A DNA stretch of 64,000 nucleotides from an uncultured Collinsella sp. Its GTDB lineage: Bacteria > Actinomycetota > Coriobacteriia > Coriobacteriales > Coriobacteriaceae. The position numbers and the translations under genes are program-made. This document shows positions 1-8,626 of the stretch, in pieces. Under the pieces are notes generated by a model. That model was not told where the DNA came from. It saw only the letters and a program-made list of their open reading frames with translations, and ran no database searches. How positions within the stretch are numbered: the stretch's first letter is position 1; the number at the start of each line of letters is the position of its first letter. The DNA is taken from NCBI GenBank assembly GCA_900759335.1, contig CAAEUX010000061.1, positions 1-64,000 on the forward strand. Direction: 5' to 3'.

Positions 1-72
1 AGGAGGAGATTCCTTTTGTGTAGGCTTTGCGGAAATGTGCCAATTTTGGGATACGCCCGGCGGCGTGGTCTG

Positions 73-101
73 TTGACGGCACAGCTAACGCCACGTATCC
101 T
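73..101 (+). promoter_or_regulatory. putative str operon promoter
   Basis: A -35 box TTGACG (73-78) and a -10 box TATCCT (96-101) are separated by 17 bp, about 90 bp before rpsL. This is the best sigma-70-type match in the leader. Just upstream, at 49-70, is a GGATACGCCCG element that recurs in better form before rplC and rplB. The boxes are seen in the sequence; promoter function is inferred. Confidence 0.55.
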
Positions 102-193
102 ATCGAACTGCGTGTTTCGTAGGGGATGCTGACCCCTCGATTCAAGCCGTTGCACTTTACAGAAAGCTGGAATCATTCGAGAAGGAGTACGCT

Positions 194-571
194 TTGCCTA
201 CTATTAACCAGCTGGTTCGCCAGGGCCGTCGTTCCGTGCCCAAGAAGTCCAAGAACGCTGCCCTGCAGCACAACTCCCAGAAGCGCGGCGTGTGCACCCG
301 CGTCTTCACCACGAGCCCCAAGAAGCCGAACTCGGCTCTTCGTAAGGTTGCCCGTGTTCGCCTCGTCAACGGCATCGAAGTTACTGCTTACATCCCGGGT
401 GAGGGCCACAACCTGCAGGAGCACTCCATCGTGCTCGTCCGCGGCGGTCGTGTCCGTGACCTCCCTGGTGTCCGTTATCACGTCATCCGTGGCGCCTACG
501 ACGCTGCTCCGGTCCAGAACCGCATGCAGGCCCGTTCCAAGTACGGTGCTAAGCGCCCCAAGGCTAAATAA
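194..571 (+). CDS. rpsL: 30S ribosomal protein S12
   Basis: Protein of 125 aa, normal for S12, a decoding-centre protein of the small subunit. The start is a TTG preceded by GAAGGAG (181-187). The signature PKKPNSALRK is at residues 42-51. Lys43, a streptomycin-sensitivity residue, is conserved. Position 88, lysine in E. coli (GGRVKDLPG), is arginine here (GGRVRDLPG, codon CGT at 455-457). It is the first gene of the str operon, followed by rpsG and fusA. Confidence 0.97.
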   Translation: MPTINQLVRQGRRSVPKKSKNAALQHNSQKRGVCTRVFTTSPKKPNSALRKVARVRLVNGIEVTAYIPGEGHNLQEHSIVLVRGGRVRDLPGVRYHVIRGAYDAAPVQNRMQARSKYGAKRPKAK

Positions 572-644
572 GCCAGATAACGTTTTGATACTTTCGCCGT
601 GTGCCGCCTAAGCGCCGCACGGTAGACACTTAAGGAGATTTCAC

Positions 645-1118
645 ATGCCGCGTCGTGCAGCAGCTAATCGTCGTGAGGTTCAGCCTGACGCCGTTTACAA
701 CAACCGCCTGGTGACTCAGCTCATCAACAAGGTCCTTCTTGACGGCAAGAAGGCCACCGCTGAGCGCATCGTTTACACCGCTTTCGAGATCGTTGCCGAG
801 AAGTCCGAGGGTGGCGACGCTCTCGCTACCTTCAAGAAGGCTATGGACAACGTCAAGCCCACGCTCGAGGTTAAGCCCAAGCGTGTCGGTGGCGCTACCT
901 ATCAGGTCCCGATGGAGGTCAACTCCCGTCGTTCCACCGCTCTGGGTATCCGCTGGATCGTCAACTTCTCCCGCGCTCGCAAGGAGAAGACCATGGCCGA
1001 GCGTCTCGCCAACGAGATCCTCGACGCTTCCAACGGCCTGGGCGCTTCCGTCAAGAAGCGTGAGGACGTCTTCAAGATGGCCGAGGCCAACCGCGCGTTC
1101 TCTCACTATCGTTGGTAA
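645..1118 (+). CDS. rpsG: 30S ribosomal protein S7
   Basis: Protein of 157 aa, full length for S7, the assembly-initiating protein of the 30S head. It opens MPRRAAANRREVQPD and contains the typical RWIVNFSRARKEKTMAERLA segment near residue 105. The ATG follows a TAAGGAG ribosome binding site. It lies between rpsL and fusA, the classical str order. Confidence 0.97.
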   Translation: MPRRAAANRREVQPDAVYNNRLVTQLINKVLLDGKKATAERIVYTAFEIVAEKSEGGDALATFKKAMDNVKPTLEVKPKRVGGATYQVPMEVNSRRSTALGIRWIVNFSRARKEKTMAERLANEILDASNGLGASVKKREDVFKMAEANRAFSHYRW

Positions 1119-1137
1119 GTTAAGGTAAGGAACTAAC

Positions 1138-3237
1138 ATGGCTAAGCCTAAGTACAAGCTTTCCGATACCCGTAACATCGGCATCATGGCTCACATCGAT
1201 GCCGGTAAGACCACCACGACCGAGCGTATTCTTTACTACACCGGTAAGACCCACAAGATCGGTGAGGTCCATGAGGGTGCTGCCACCATGGACTGGATGG
1301 TTCAGGAGCAGGAGCGCGGCGTAACCATTACCTCCGCTGCTACCACGTGCTTCTGGAAGAAGGACGGTACCGACTACCGCATCCAGATCATCGACACCCC
1401 GGGCCACGTTGACTTCACCGCCGAGGTCGAGCGCTGCCTGCGCGTCCTCGATGGCGCTGTCGCCGTCTTCGACGCCGTTGCCGGCGTTCAGCCCCAGTCT
1501 GAGACCGTTTGGCGTCAGGCTTCTACCTTCAACGTCCCCCGCATCGCCTTCATCAACAAGTATGACCGCGTGGGCGCTGACTTCTTCAACGCTATCGAGA
1601 CCATGAAGGATCGTCTCGACGCCAACGCCGTGGCCGCTCAGGTCCCGATGGGCGCCGAGGACAACTTCTGGGGCGTCATCGACCTCGTCACCATGACCGC
1701 ATGGGACTTCAAGGCCGACGACAAGGGCATGACCTACCCCGAGCCGATGGACGAGATCCCGGCTGAGTTCGCTGACATCGCTGCCACCAAGCGCGAGGAG
1801 CTCCTCGACGCTGCTGCCAGCTTTGACGACGAGCTCATGGAGAAGATCCTCATGGAGGAGGACTTCACCGTCGAGGAGCTCAAGGCTGCTCTGCGCAAGG
1901 GCGTTCTGGCCAACGAGCTCAACCTCGTCTTCGTGGGCTCCGCCTACAAGAACAAGGGCGTCCAGGAGCTGCTCGACGCTGTCGTCGACTACCTGCCCAG
2001 CCCGCTCGACGTCGAGGCTGTCACCGGTACCGATCCGGACACCGGCGAGGAGATCGAGCGTCATCCTTCCTTCGACGAGCCCTTCTCCGGCCTGGTCTTC
2101 AAGATCATGACCGACCCGTTCGTCGGTAAGCTCACCTACGTCCGCGTTTACTCCGGCCGTGCCGAGTCCGGCTCCTACGTGATCAACGCTTCCAACGGTC
2201 AGCGCGAGCGCCTCGGCCGCATCCTCGAGATGAACGCCGCCGAGCGTATCGACCGTGACGACGCTGCCGCCGGCGACATCGTCGCTTGCGTCGGCTTCAA
2301 GAACTCCACCACCGGTGACACCCTGTGCGAAGAGGGCAAGGAGATCGTCCTCGAGAAGATCGAGTTCGCTAAGCCCGTTATCGACGTTGCCATCGAGCCC
2401 AAGACCAAGGCCGAGCAGGACAAGATGTCCCTTGCTCTGACCAAGCTCGCCGAGGAGGACCCGACCTTCCAGGTGTCCACCAACCACGAGACCGGTCAGA
2501 CCATCATCGCCGGCATGGGCGAGCTGCACCTCGAGATCATCGTCGACCGTCTGCTCCGCGAGTTCAAGGTTGACGCTAACGTTGGTAAGCCCCAGGTTGC
2601 CTACCGCGAGACCGCTGGTCACGACGTCGAGAAGGCTGAGGGCAAGTTCGTCCGTCAGTCCGGTGGTCGCGGTCAGTACGGCCACGCCGTCATCAAGCTC
2701 GAGAAGATGGAGGAGGGCTTCGGCTACGAGTTCGTCAACGCTATCGTCGGCGGCGTCGTGCCCAAGGAGTACATCCCGTCCATCGACAAGGGCATCCAGG
2801 AGGCCCTGAACACCGGTGTTATCGCCGGCTTCCCGGTCCTCGACGTTAAGGTTACCCTGTTCGACGGTTCTTACCACGAGGTCGACTCCTCCGAGGCCGC
2901 CTTCAAGATCGCCGGTTCCATGGCTATCAAGGACGCCCTCAAGAAGTCCGATCCGCAGCTGCTCGAGCCGATCATGGCTGTCGAGGTTGAGACCCCCGAG
3001 CAGTACATGGGCGACGTTATGGGCAACCTCTCCGGTCGCCGCGGCAAGATCGAGGGCATGGAGGATCGCAAGAACAGCAAGCTCATCCGTGCCAAGGTGC
3101 CGCTGGGCGAGATGTTCGGTTACGCTACCGACCTTCGCTCCCAGACCCAGGGCCGTGCATCCTACACGATGCAGTTCGACTCTTATGAGCCCGCGCCCAA
3201 GTCCATCGTGGACGAGGTCATGAGCAAGAACGCCTAA
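1138..3237 (+). CDS. fusA: elongation factor G
   Basis: Protein of 699 aa, full-length EF-G, the translocation GTPase. The G1 motif AHIDAGKTT is near residues 18-26, followed by the switch I segment RGVTITSAATT, DTPGH (G3) and NKYD (G4). NKYD fits the NKxD rule, although NKMD is commoner. Domains IV and V are complete, ending in the LRSQTQGRASYTMQF segment. It starts 19 bp after rpsG and precedes rpsJ by 60 bp. No tuf gene follows it in this window, unlike many bacteria. Confidence 0.97.
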   Translation: MAKPKYKLSDTRNIGIMAHIDAGKTTTTERILYYTGKTHKIGEVHEGAATMDWMVQEQERGVTITSAATTCFWKKDGTDYRIQIIDTPGHVDFTAEVERCLRVLDGAVAVFDAVAGVQPQSETVWRQASTFNVPRIAFINKYDRVGADFFNAIETMKDRLDANAVAAQVPMGAEDNFWGVIDLVTMTAWDFKADDKGMTYPEPMDEIPAEFADIAATKREELLDAAASFDDELMEKILMEEDFTVEELKAALRKGVLANELNLVFVGSAYKNKGVQELLDAVVDYLPSPLDVEAVTGTDPDTGEEIERHPSFDEPFSGLVFKIMTDPFVGKLTYVRVYSGRAESGSYVINASNGQRERLGRILEMNAAERIDRDDAAAGDIVACVGFKNSTTGDTLCEEGKEIVLEKIEFAKPVIDVAIEPKTKAEQDKMSLALTKLAEEDPTFQVSTNHETGQTIIAGMGELHLEIIVDRLLREFKVDANVGKPQVAYRETAGHDVEKAEGKFVRQSGGRGQYGHAVIKLEKMEEGFGYEFVNAIVGGVVPKEYIPSIDKGIQEALNTGVIAGFPVLDVKVTLFDGSYHEVDSSEAAFKIAGSMAIKDALKKSDPQLLEPIMAVEVETPEQYMGDVMGNLSGRRGKIEGMEDRKNSKLIRAKVPLGEMFGYATDLRSQTQGRASYTMQFDSYEPAPKSIVDEVMSKNA

Positions 3238-3297
3238 GTTCGAGCTCCCTGTTACGTAATCCGCGAGAACATCTCTCGCACTCTTTGGAGGTTTAAG

Positions 3298-3606
3298 TTG
3301 GCTACCCAGAAGATCCGCATTCGCCTCAAGGGCTATGATCACGAGGTCGTCGATCAGTCCGCGAAGCTCATCGTCGAGACCGCTCAGAAGACCGGCGCTC
3401 GCGTTTCCGGTCCTGTCCCCCTGCCCACCGAGCGCAACCTGTACACGGTTATCCGCTCGCCGCACGTGAACAAGGACTCCCGTGAGCAGTTCGAGATGCG
3501 CACCCACAAGCGCCTCATCGACATCCTCGACCCCACCTCGGGCACCGTTGATTCGCTCATGCGTCTCGACCTCCCCGCTGGCGTCGACATCGACATCAAG
3601 CTCTAA
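3298..3606 (+). CDS. rpsJ: 30S ribosomal protein S10
   Basis: Protein of 102 aa, normal for S10, with the typical IRIRLKGYDHEVVDQS start and the motif RTHKRLIDILDPT. The start is TTG with GGAGG nine bases upstream. S10 is part of the 30S head and also the NusE antitermination factor. In most bacteria rpsJ opens the S10 operon directly before rplC. Here it ends the str operon and is followed at once by a terminator; rplC is about 14 kb away. Confidence 0.96.
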   Translation: MATQKIRIRLKGYDHEVVDQSAKLIVETAQKTGARVSGPVPLPTERNLYTVIRSPHVNKDSREQFEMRTHKRLIDILDPTSGTVDSLMRLDLPAGVDIDIKL

Positions 3607-3625
3607 GCGATATCGCTCATAGCTT

Positions 3626-3668
3626 AAAGGGCCCCGCTGCCGTAACGGCAGCGGGGCCCTTTTGTTTT
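3626..3668 (+). terminator. intrinsic terminator after rpsJ
   Basis: A 17-bp perfect GC-rich stem (3626-3642 with 3646-3662) has a TAA loop and a T-rich tail (TTTGTTTT). It lies 20 bp after the rpsJ stop and before the convergent birA gene. It should end str operon transcription. Confidence 0.92.
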
Positions 3669-3721
3669 GAATGATGGTTTGGACTGCGGGGTAATGCTGC
3701 CGAGTAGGTGGTTGCGGCGCC

Positions 3722-4498
3722 CTATTCGCTCAAGGGACGCAGCGATGCCTCCTCAAAATGGAAGGATCGAAAGCCGTCTTCCGTTTCGATGCGCGCGCGA
3801 CCAAAGCCATCGACCGTTTTAAAGATGCCACGCGCCAGCTCGTCCTCAGCGGGGGAGCGGGCGATAACGTGCTCCCCGATCCAATTGAGGTGAGCGATAT
3901 ATTCGTCGTGGACGGGCGCGAGCGGACCGGCGTCTTCTTCCTTGGCGTTGAGACGCTCTGCCCAGGCATCTACAGCGTCTATAACTGCGTGATAGACCTC
4001 ATCGAGGAGCATGTCGACGGCGGGAACGCTCTCGTTGAGGTCCGAGAGGCCAATTGCCGCCAGGCCGCCATCGGGCACCTCTTGGGGCGTGTAGTTTACG
4101 TTGACGCCAATACCGCAGACGGCGAAAGGTTTGCCTTCGTTATCGCGTGCGGCCTCGACCAGAATGCCGCCGAGCTTGCGTCCTCGCGCGACAAGGTCGT
4201 TGGGCCATTTAAGGCGAATCTCGTTTGCAAGACCCTGCTTTTCGAGTGCTTCGAGCACCGCTAGGCCGCTGACGGCGGCAAGACCAGAGAACTTTGCAGG
4301 ATTAACGCATGGGCGCAGGACAAGCGAAAGCAATAAGTTGCCGACGGTTGAGTCCCACTTGTGCCCGCGCCGGCCGCGTCCTGCTGTTTGAGCCCGGGCG
4401 GCAAGTCCTGTGCCGTGCGGCGCTCCCTGTTTTCCTGCCTCGAGCAGGTCATCGTTGGTCGATCCGGTTACGTCGACTATCGTTAATTTGGCATCCAT
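3722..4498 (-). CDS. birA: biotin--[acetyl-CoA-carboxylase] ligase
   Basis: Protein of 258 aa. It opens with LTIVDVTGSTNDDLLEAGKQG and carries the ATP/biotin loop GRGRRGHKW near residues 41-49, then LKWPNDL and GGILVE. It lacks the N-terminal DNA-binding domain of bifunctional BirA, so it is a monofunctional ligase. It should attach biotin to the Lys of AccB, encoded in the divergent operon. AGGAGGT lies upstream of the ATG. The shared 176-bp promoter region links ligase and carboxylase expression by position only. Confidence 0.93.
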   Translation of the reverse strand: MDAKLTIVDVTGSTNDDLLEAGKQGAPHGTGLAARAQTAGRGRRGHKWDSTVGNLLLSLVLRPCVNPAKFSGLAAVSGLAVLEALEKQGLANEIRLKWPNDLVARGRKLGGILVEAARDNEGKPFAVCGIGVNVNYTPQEVPDGGLAAIGLSDLNESVPAVDMLLDEVYHAVIDAVDAWAERLNAKEEDAGPLAPVHDEYIAHLNWIGEHVIARSPAEDELARGIFKTVDGFGRARIETEDGFRSFHFEEASLRPLSE

Positions 4499-4593
4499 AA
4501 TGGTTGCTACCTCCTAAGTTAATAAGGCAATCGCGTAATGGTGTCGAGAGATAGACACAATGTGAAGCCTTTGTCGCATTTGGACAATTTAAT

Positions 4594-4658
4594 GTTAACA
4601 CGTCAACAACGACTAAAATGCGCTATCCTCTCTTGGTCGATGTAAACACGTCAACAAC
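4594..4658. promoter_or_regulatory. paired 14-bp repeats in the birA/fabH promoter region
   Basis: AACACGTCAACAAC occurs twice in direct orientation, at 4597-4610 and 4645-4658, starts 48 bp apart. Each copy belongs to a partly palindromic box of the form GTTAACACGTCAAC (4594-4607; second copy GTAAACACGTCAAC, 4642-4655). The first copy lies just upstream of a possible -10, TAAAAT (4614-4619). This layout fits two operators for a fatty acid regulator. The regulator is unknown. Confidence 0.5.
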
Positions 4659-4674
4659 TCAAAGGAGGCTAGTG

Positions 4675-5634
4675 ATGGGTTTCACGATTCTTGGAACAGG
4701 CTCGGCGCTTCCTGAGCGCAGTGTTTCCAATGACGAGCTGTCTGAGTTCCTCGATACCTCGGATGAGTGGATTTTTACCCGCACCGGTATCAAGAGCCGC
4801 CACGTCTGCACCACCGAGTCACTTGACGACCTTGCCGTAGCGGCGAGCGAGCGGGCACTCCGGGTGTCCGGAATCGACGCGAGCCAGCTGGATCTGATCG
4901 TCTGCTCGACGACGACAGGTGACCACCTTGTTCCCGCTGAGGCGTGTGCCGTTGCTGAGCGACTAGGCGCGAAGTGCCCTGCCTTCGATGTCTCGGCGGC
5001 TTGTGCCGGCTTCGTATTTGCGCTCGATGTCGCCGAGGGCTATATCGCCCGCGGTCGCGCCGAGCGCGTGCTTGTCGTTGCGGCCGAGCAGATGACGCGC
5101 GCGCTCGATTGGACCGACCGTGCCACGTGCGTGCTCTTTGGCGATGGGGCAGGCGCCGCAGTGATTGAGGCTGGGGGAGACAGCCCCCTTGCCGTTGAGC
5201 TTTCGACGGCGCCCGACGTCAAGACGTTGCGCGTTCCCGGTCTGGTCGGTACCTCGCCGTTTAAGGCTTCCGCAGGCAGCGAAAGCGTGCTGTCCATGAA
5301 TGGCCGTCGCGTGTTCAAGTTCGGCGTCAACGCCATCTGTGACACGGTCCATAAGCTTGCGAGCGATGCGAGCATCTCGGTCGAAGACATCGATCATTTT
5401 GTATTCCATCAGGCTAACGAACGAATCCTGAGTCAGGCGGTCAAGCGCCTCGGCGTGCCAGACGAGCGCGTGGTTCGAACGCTGCGCGAGACCGGCAACA
5501 TTTCGAGCGCATGCATTCCGCTTGCCCTCGACCGGCTGGCAAACGCCGGTGCACTTCACACAGGCGACACCATCGCCTTGGTTGGATTTGGCGCCGGTTT
5601 GGATATAGGTGGCTATCTGCTTCGTTGGAAGTAG
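4675..5634 (+). CDS. fabH: 3-oxoacyl-ACP synthase III (KAS III)
   Basis: Protein of 319 aa that condenses acetyl-CoA with malonyl-ACP to start fatty acid synthesis. The catalytic Cys110 is in SAACAGFVFA, with the His of HQANERI and the Asn of GNISSACIPLAL completing the Cys-His-Asn triad. The ATG at 4675 is chosen because AAAGGAGG (4661-4668) precedes it; an in-frame ATG at 4618 lies inside the repeat/operator region. It is the first gene of a ten-gene fab/acc operon. Confidence 0.96.
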   Translation: MGFTILGTGSALPERSVSNDELSEFLDTSDEWIFTRTGIKSRHVCTTESLDDLAVAASERALRVSGIDASQLDLIVCSTTTGDHLVPAEACAVAERLGAKCPAFDVSAACAGFVFALDVAEGYIARGRAERVLVVAAEQMTRALDWTDRATCVLFGDGAGAAVIEAGGDSPLAVELSTAPDVKTLRVPGLVGTSPFKASAGSESVLSMNGRRVFKFGVNAICDTVHKLASDASISVEDIDHFVFHQANERILSQAVKRLGVPDERVVRTLRETGNISSACIPLALDRLANAGALHTGDTIALVGFGAGLDIGGYLLRWK

Positions 5635-5685
5635 TCGCACATAGGAAATAAAAACGCCCTAGGGCACAACCAAAGGAGAACTACC

Positions 5686-5922
5686 ATGGCAGATCAGAAG
5701 ACCTTCGAGCGCGTTTGCGACGTTATCCGCGAGACCGCCGGTCTTGACGATGTCGAGATGAAGCCCGAGTCCACGCTCGAGGAGATTGGTCTCGACAGTC
5801 TGGGTACCGTCGAGATCCTCGTCGCCGTCGAGGACGAGTTTGGCATCCAGCTCGATACCGAGGAGAACCCCAAGACGGTCGGCGAGTTCGCCGATACGGT
5901 CGAGGCGGCATTGGAGAAGTAG
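5686..5922 (+). CDS. acpP: acyl carrier protein
   Basis: Acidic protein of 78 aa. The phosphopantetheine attachment site is Ser38 in EEIGLDSLGTVE. AAAGGAG lies before the ATG. It sits between fabH and fabK and carries the growing acyl chain for every Fab enzyme of this operon. It has normal ACP length and no odd features. Confidence 0.96.
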   Translation: MADQKTFERVCDVIRETAGLDDVEMKPESTLEEIGLDSLGTVEILVAVEDEFGIQLDTEENPKTVGEFADTVEAALEK

Positions 5923-5924
5923 AG

Positions 5925-6869
5925 ATGCTCAAGACTCCTCTCTGCGATCTGCTCGGCATCGAAAAGCCCGTGTTCCAGGGCGGTATGGCCTGGATTGCCG
6001 ATGCCTCGCTGGCGTCCGCAGTGTCCGAGGCGGGTGGCATAGGCATCATCGCGGCCATGAACGCCGACGCCAACTGGCTTCGCGACCAGATTCATGAGCT
6101 GCGCGCCAAGACGGATAAGCCCTTTGGCGTCAACGTCATGCTCATGAGCCCGTTTGCCGACGAGGTCGCGCAGGTCGTGATTGACGAGCGAGTGCCGGTC
6201 GTCGTGACGGGCGCCGGCAATCCCGCCAAGTACATGAAGGCGTGGAACGAGGCGGGCATCAAGGTCATCCCGGTCGTTGCCTCGGTGGCGCTGGCGCGCC
6301 TCGTGGCACGTCGTGGAGCCACGGCGGTTGTTGCCGAGGGTACCGAATCGGGCGGCCATATTGGCGAGACCTCGACGATGGCACTGGTGCCGCAGGTCGT
6401 CGATGCGGTCGACATTCCCGTTGTGGCCGCCGGCGGTATTGCCGACGGCCGCGGCGTGGCGGCTGCCTTTATGCTGGGCGCAGCCGGCGTCCAGGTGGGT
6501 ACGCGCTTTCTCGTTGCGAATGAGTGCACCGTCTCGGAGCAGTACAAAGAGATGGTCCTGAAGGCCAACGACACTTCGACGCGTGCGACCGGTCGCTCGA
6601 CGGGGCATCCAGTGCGCGCCCTCAAGAGCCCCTTCACCAACGCCTATGCCAAGAGCGAGGGTTCCGGTGCGAGTGCCGAGGAGCTCGGTGCTATGGGAAC
6701 CGGTGCGCTGCGTAAGGCCGCCAAGGACGGCAACTACGAAGAGGGTTCGTTTTTGTGTGGACAGATTGCCGGCATGGTCAACGAGCGCAAGAGCGCACGC
6801 GAAATCGTTGACGACCTGGTCGATGGCGCCGAGCACGTCCTGAAAGGTGCGTGCGCATGGGTGGCGTAG
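5925..6869 (+). CDS. fabK: enoyl-ACP reductase II (FMN-dependent)
   Basis: Protein of 314 aa of the nitronate monooxygenase-like FMN TIM-barrel family. It opens MLKTPLCDLLGIEKPVFQGG and contains GTESGGHIGE (residues near 145) and the glycine-rich AAGGIADGRG phosphate-binding segment. It catalyses the last reduction of each elongation cycle. FabK replaces FabI, and family members are insensitive to triclosan. It starts two bases after the acpP stop, and fabD overlaps its end. Confidence 0.93.
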   Translation: MLKTPLCDLLGIEKPVFQGGMAWIADASLASAVSEAGGIGIIAAMNADANWLRDQIHELRAKTDKPFGVNVMLMSPFADEVAQVVIDERVPVVVTGAGNPAKYMKAWNEAGIKVIPVVASVALARLVARRGATAVVAEGTESGGHIGETSTMALVPQVVDAVDIPVVAAGGIADGRGVAAAFMLGAAGVQVGTRFLVANECTVSEQYKEMVLKANDTSTRATGRSTGHPVRALKSPFTNAYAKSEGSGASAEELGAMGTGALRKAAKDGNYEEGSFLCGQIAGMVNERKSAREIVDDLVDGAEHVLKGACAWVA

Positions 6870-7783
6870 CGTTTTTGTTTGCCGGCCAGGGTGCCCAGCA
6901 CCCCGCGATGGGCGTCGATCTGATCGAGACATCGCCGGCGGCCGCCGAGGTGTTCGCCATTGCCGATGAGGTGCGCCCGGGGACGAGCGAGCAGTGCCGG
7001 AGCGCCTCCAAGGAGGAGCTCTCGCAGACCGAGAATACGCAGCCTTGCGTGTTCGTTCATGACCTGGCAGCGGCTGCCGCACTGCGCGAGCGCGGCGTGG
7101 CGCCTGCCGCCTGTGCGGGATTCTCGCTGGGCGAGGTCGCCGCGCTCACCTTTGCAGGAGCGTTCGATACGCGAGCGGGCTTTGAGCTCGTGTGCGAGCG
7201 CGCGGCGCTGATGGCCGCGGCTGCCGAGCGTCACCCCGGCGGTATGCGCGCCGTCATCAAGCTTGATGCGGCGCAAGTCGAGAACCTGGCTGCGCAGGCC
7301 GGCGAGGATTGCTGGCCGGTCAACTACAACAGCCCGCAGCAGACGGTTGTTGCCGGAGCGCCCGAGGCGCTGCAGGAGCTCGACGCCTTGGTAAAAGAGG
7401 CTGGTGGCCGGGCCATGAAGGTCGCGGTGTCGGGTGCATTCCATAGCCCCTATATGGCCGAGGCGACTGAGGGACTGGCGACGTATATCCAAGCCGGCCA
7501 CGCGCCGTCTCCGCTGCTAATTCCGGTCATGGCAAATATGACGGCGGCGCCCTATCCGGCGGACCCGCGAGCAGCATCGGATGTCTTGGCCAACCAGGTG
7601 AGCCATCCCGTGCGCTGGGTCGACACGCTGCATACTCTGCAGGATCAGGGCATCGACACGTTTATTGAGGTCGGCCCTGGCAAAACACTGTCGGGCCTGG
7701 TCAAGCGTACGCTGAGCGACGTTCGCGTGTATTCGTGCGAAACGGCCGAGCAGGTCGCAGCTATTGCCGACGAGCTCGCATAG
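6857..7783 (+). CDS. fabD: malonyl-CoA:ACP transacylase
   Basis: Protein of 308 aa from ATG 6857; a GTG at 6851 is possible, but AAAGG (6843-6847) is better spaced for 6857. It moves malonyl from CoA to ACP. GQGAQHPAMG opens the fold, the nucleophile Ser is in GFSLGEVAAL, and SGAFHSPYM and SHPVRW follow. The usual GHSLG is GFSLG here, so the base before the nucleophile is Phe rather than His. It overlaps the fabK end by 13 bp. Confidence 0.93.
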   Translation: MGGVAFLFAGQGAQHPAMGVDLIETSPAAAEVFAIADEVRPGTSEQCRSASKEELSQTENTQPCVFVHDLAAAAALRERGVAPAACAGFSLGEVAALTFAGAFDTRAGFELVCERAALMAAAAERHPGGMRAVIKLDAAQVENLAAQAGEDCWPVNYNSPQQTVVAGAPEALQELDALVKEAGGRAMKVAVSGAFHSPYMAEATEGLATYIQAGHAPSPLLIPVMANMTAAPYPADPRAASDVLANQVSHPVRWVDTLHTLQDQGIDTFIEVGPGKTLSGLVKRTLSDVRVYSCETAEQVAAIADELA

Positions 7784-7813
7784 TCCACAGGGCTGTAACC
7801 CGAAAGGAATGAC

Positions 7814-8587
7814 ATGGGCAACTTGAACAACGGCGCGCTCGAGCGCAACGACTCACGTCGCGTGGCACTGGTCACGGGCGGCTCGCGGGGTATCGGCCGC
7901 GCCTGCGCTGTCGGTCTGGCGGAGGACGGCTTTGATATTGCCGTCGTCTATGCCGGCAGCGTCGATGCGGCGTGCGAGACGTGCGAAGCCTGCGAGGCGG
8001 CTGGCGCCGCGGCACGCGCATATCAATGCGACGTGGCCGACCCCGTTACCGTCAACGCGTGCGTGGAAGCGGTCCTCAACGACTTTGGCCCCATTTGGGC
8101 GCTCGTCAACAACGCTGGCATCACCCGCGATGGCCTGCTCATGCGCATGGGCGATGACGCCTTCGATCGCGTGCTCGATGTCAATCTTAAAGGAACGTTT
8201 AACACGACGCGCGCACTCACCAAGACCTTTATGCGCCAGCGCGGCGGTTGCGTCGTCAACATGAGCTCGGTTGTGGGCCTGATGGGCAATGCCGGGCAGG
8301 CCAACTACGCTGCCTCCAAGGCGGGCGTGATCGGCCTGACCAAGGCGGTGGCGCGCGAGCTTGCGCCCCGCGGCGTACGAGTGAACGCGGTCGCACCCGG
8401 GTTTGTCGAGACCGATATGACGGCAAAGCTATCGGATAAGGTGCGTGCGGCGTGCGAGGAGCAGATTCCCCTGAGGCGCATGGCGCGCCCCGAGGAAGTG
8501 GCCGGCGTGGTGCGCTTTTTGGCGAGTGATGCGGCTGCCTACATTACGGGCGAGGTCGTGCGCGTCGACGGCGGAATGGCGATGTAG
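7814..8587 (+). CDS. fabG: 3-oxoacyl-ACP reductase
   Basis: Protein of 257 aa, a short-chain dehydrogenase. The NADPH-binding TGGSRGIGRA is near residues 20-29, NNAGITRDGLLMRM marks FabG specifically, and the catalytic YAASKAG motif and preceding Ser (NMSSVVG) are present. It reduces 3-oxoacyl-ACP in each cycle. The ATG is preceded by AAAGGAA. It lies between fabD and fabF. Confidence 0.94.
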   Translation: MGNLNNGALERNDSRRVALVTGGSRGIGRACAVGLAEDGFDIAVVYAGSVDAACETCEACEAAGAAARAYQCDVADPVTVNACVEAVLNDFGPIWALVNNAGITRDGLLMRMGDDAFDRVLDVNLKGTFNTTRALTKTFMRQRGGCVVNMSSVVGLMGNAGQANYAASKAGVIGLTKAVARELAPRGVRVNAVAPGFVETDMTAKLSDKVRAACEEQIPLRRMARPEEVAGVVRFLASDAAAYITGEVVRVDGGMAM

Positions 8588-8626
8588 AAACCAGGGCCGA
8601 ACAACGGCTTGAATGAGGAGACCATG

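Noticed and set aside
1120..3507. Very long open frame antisense to fusA and rpsJ, and similar ones antisense to ygfK (43903-46926) and the Mo hydroxylase (47031-50519)
   Set aside because: They mirror highly biased GC-rich codons of real genes, show no domain, and lack ribosome binding sites.
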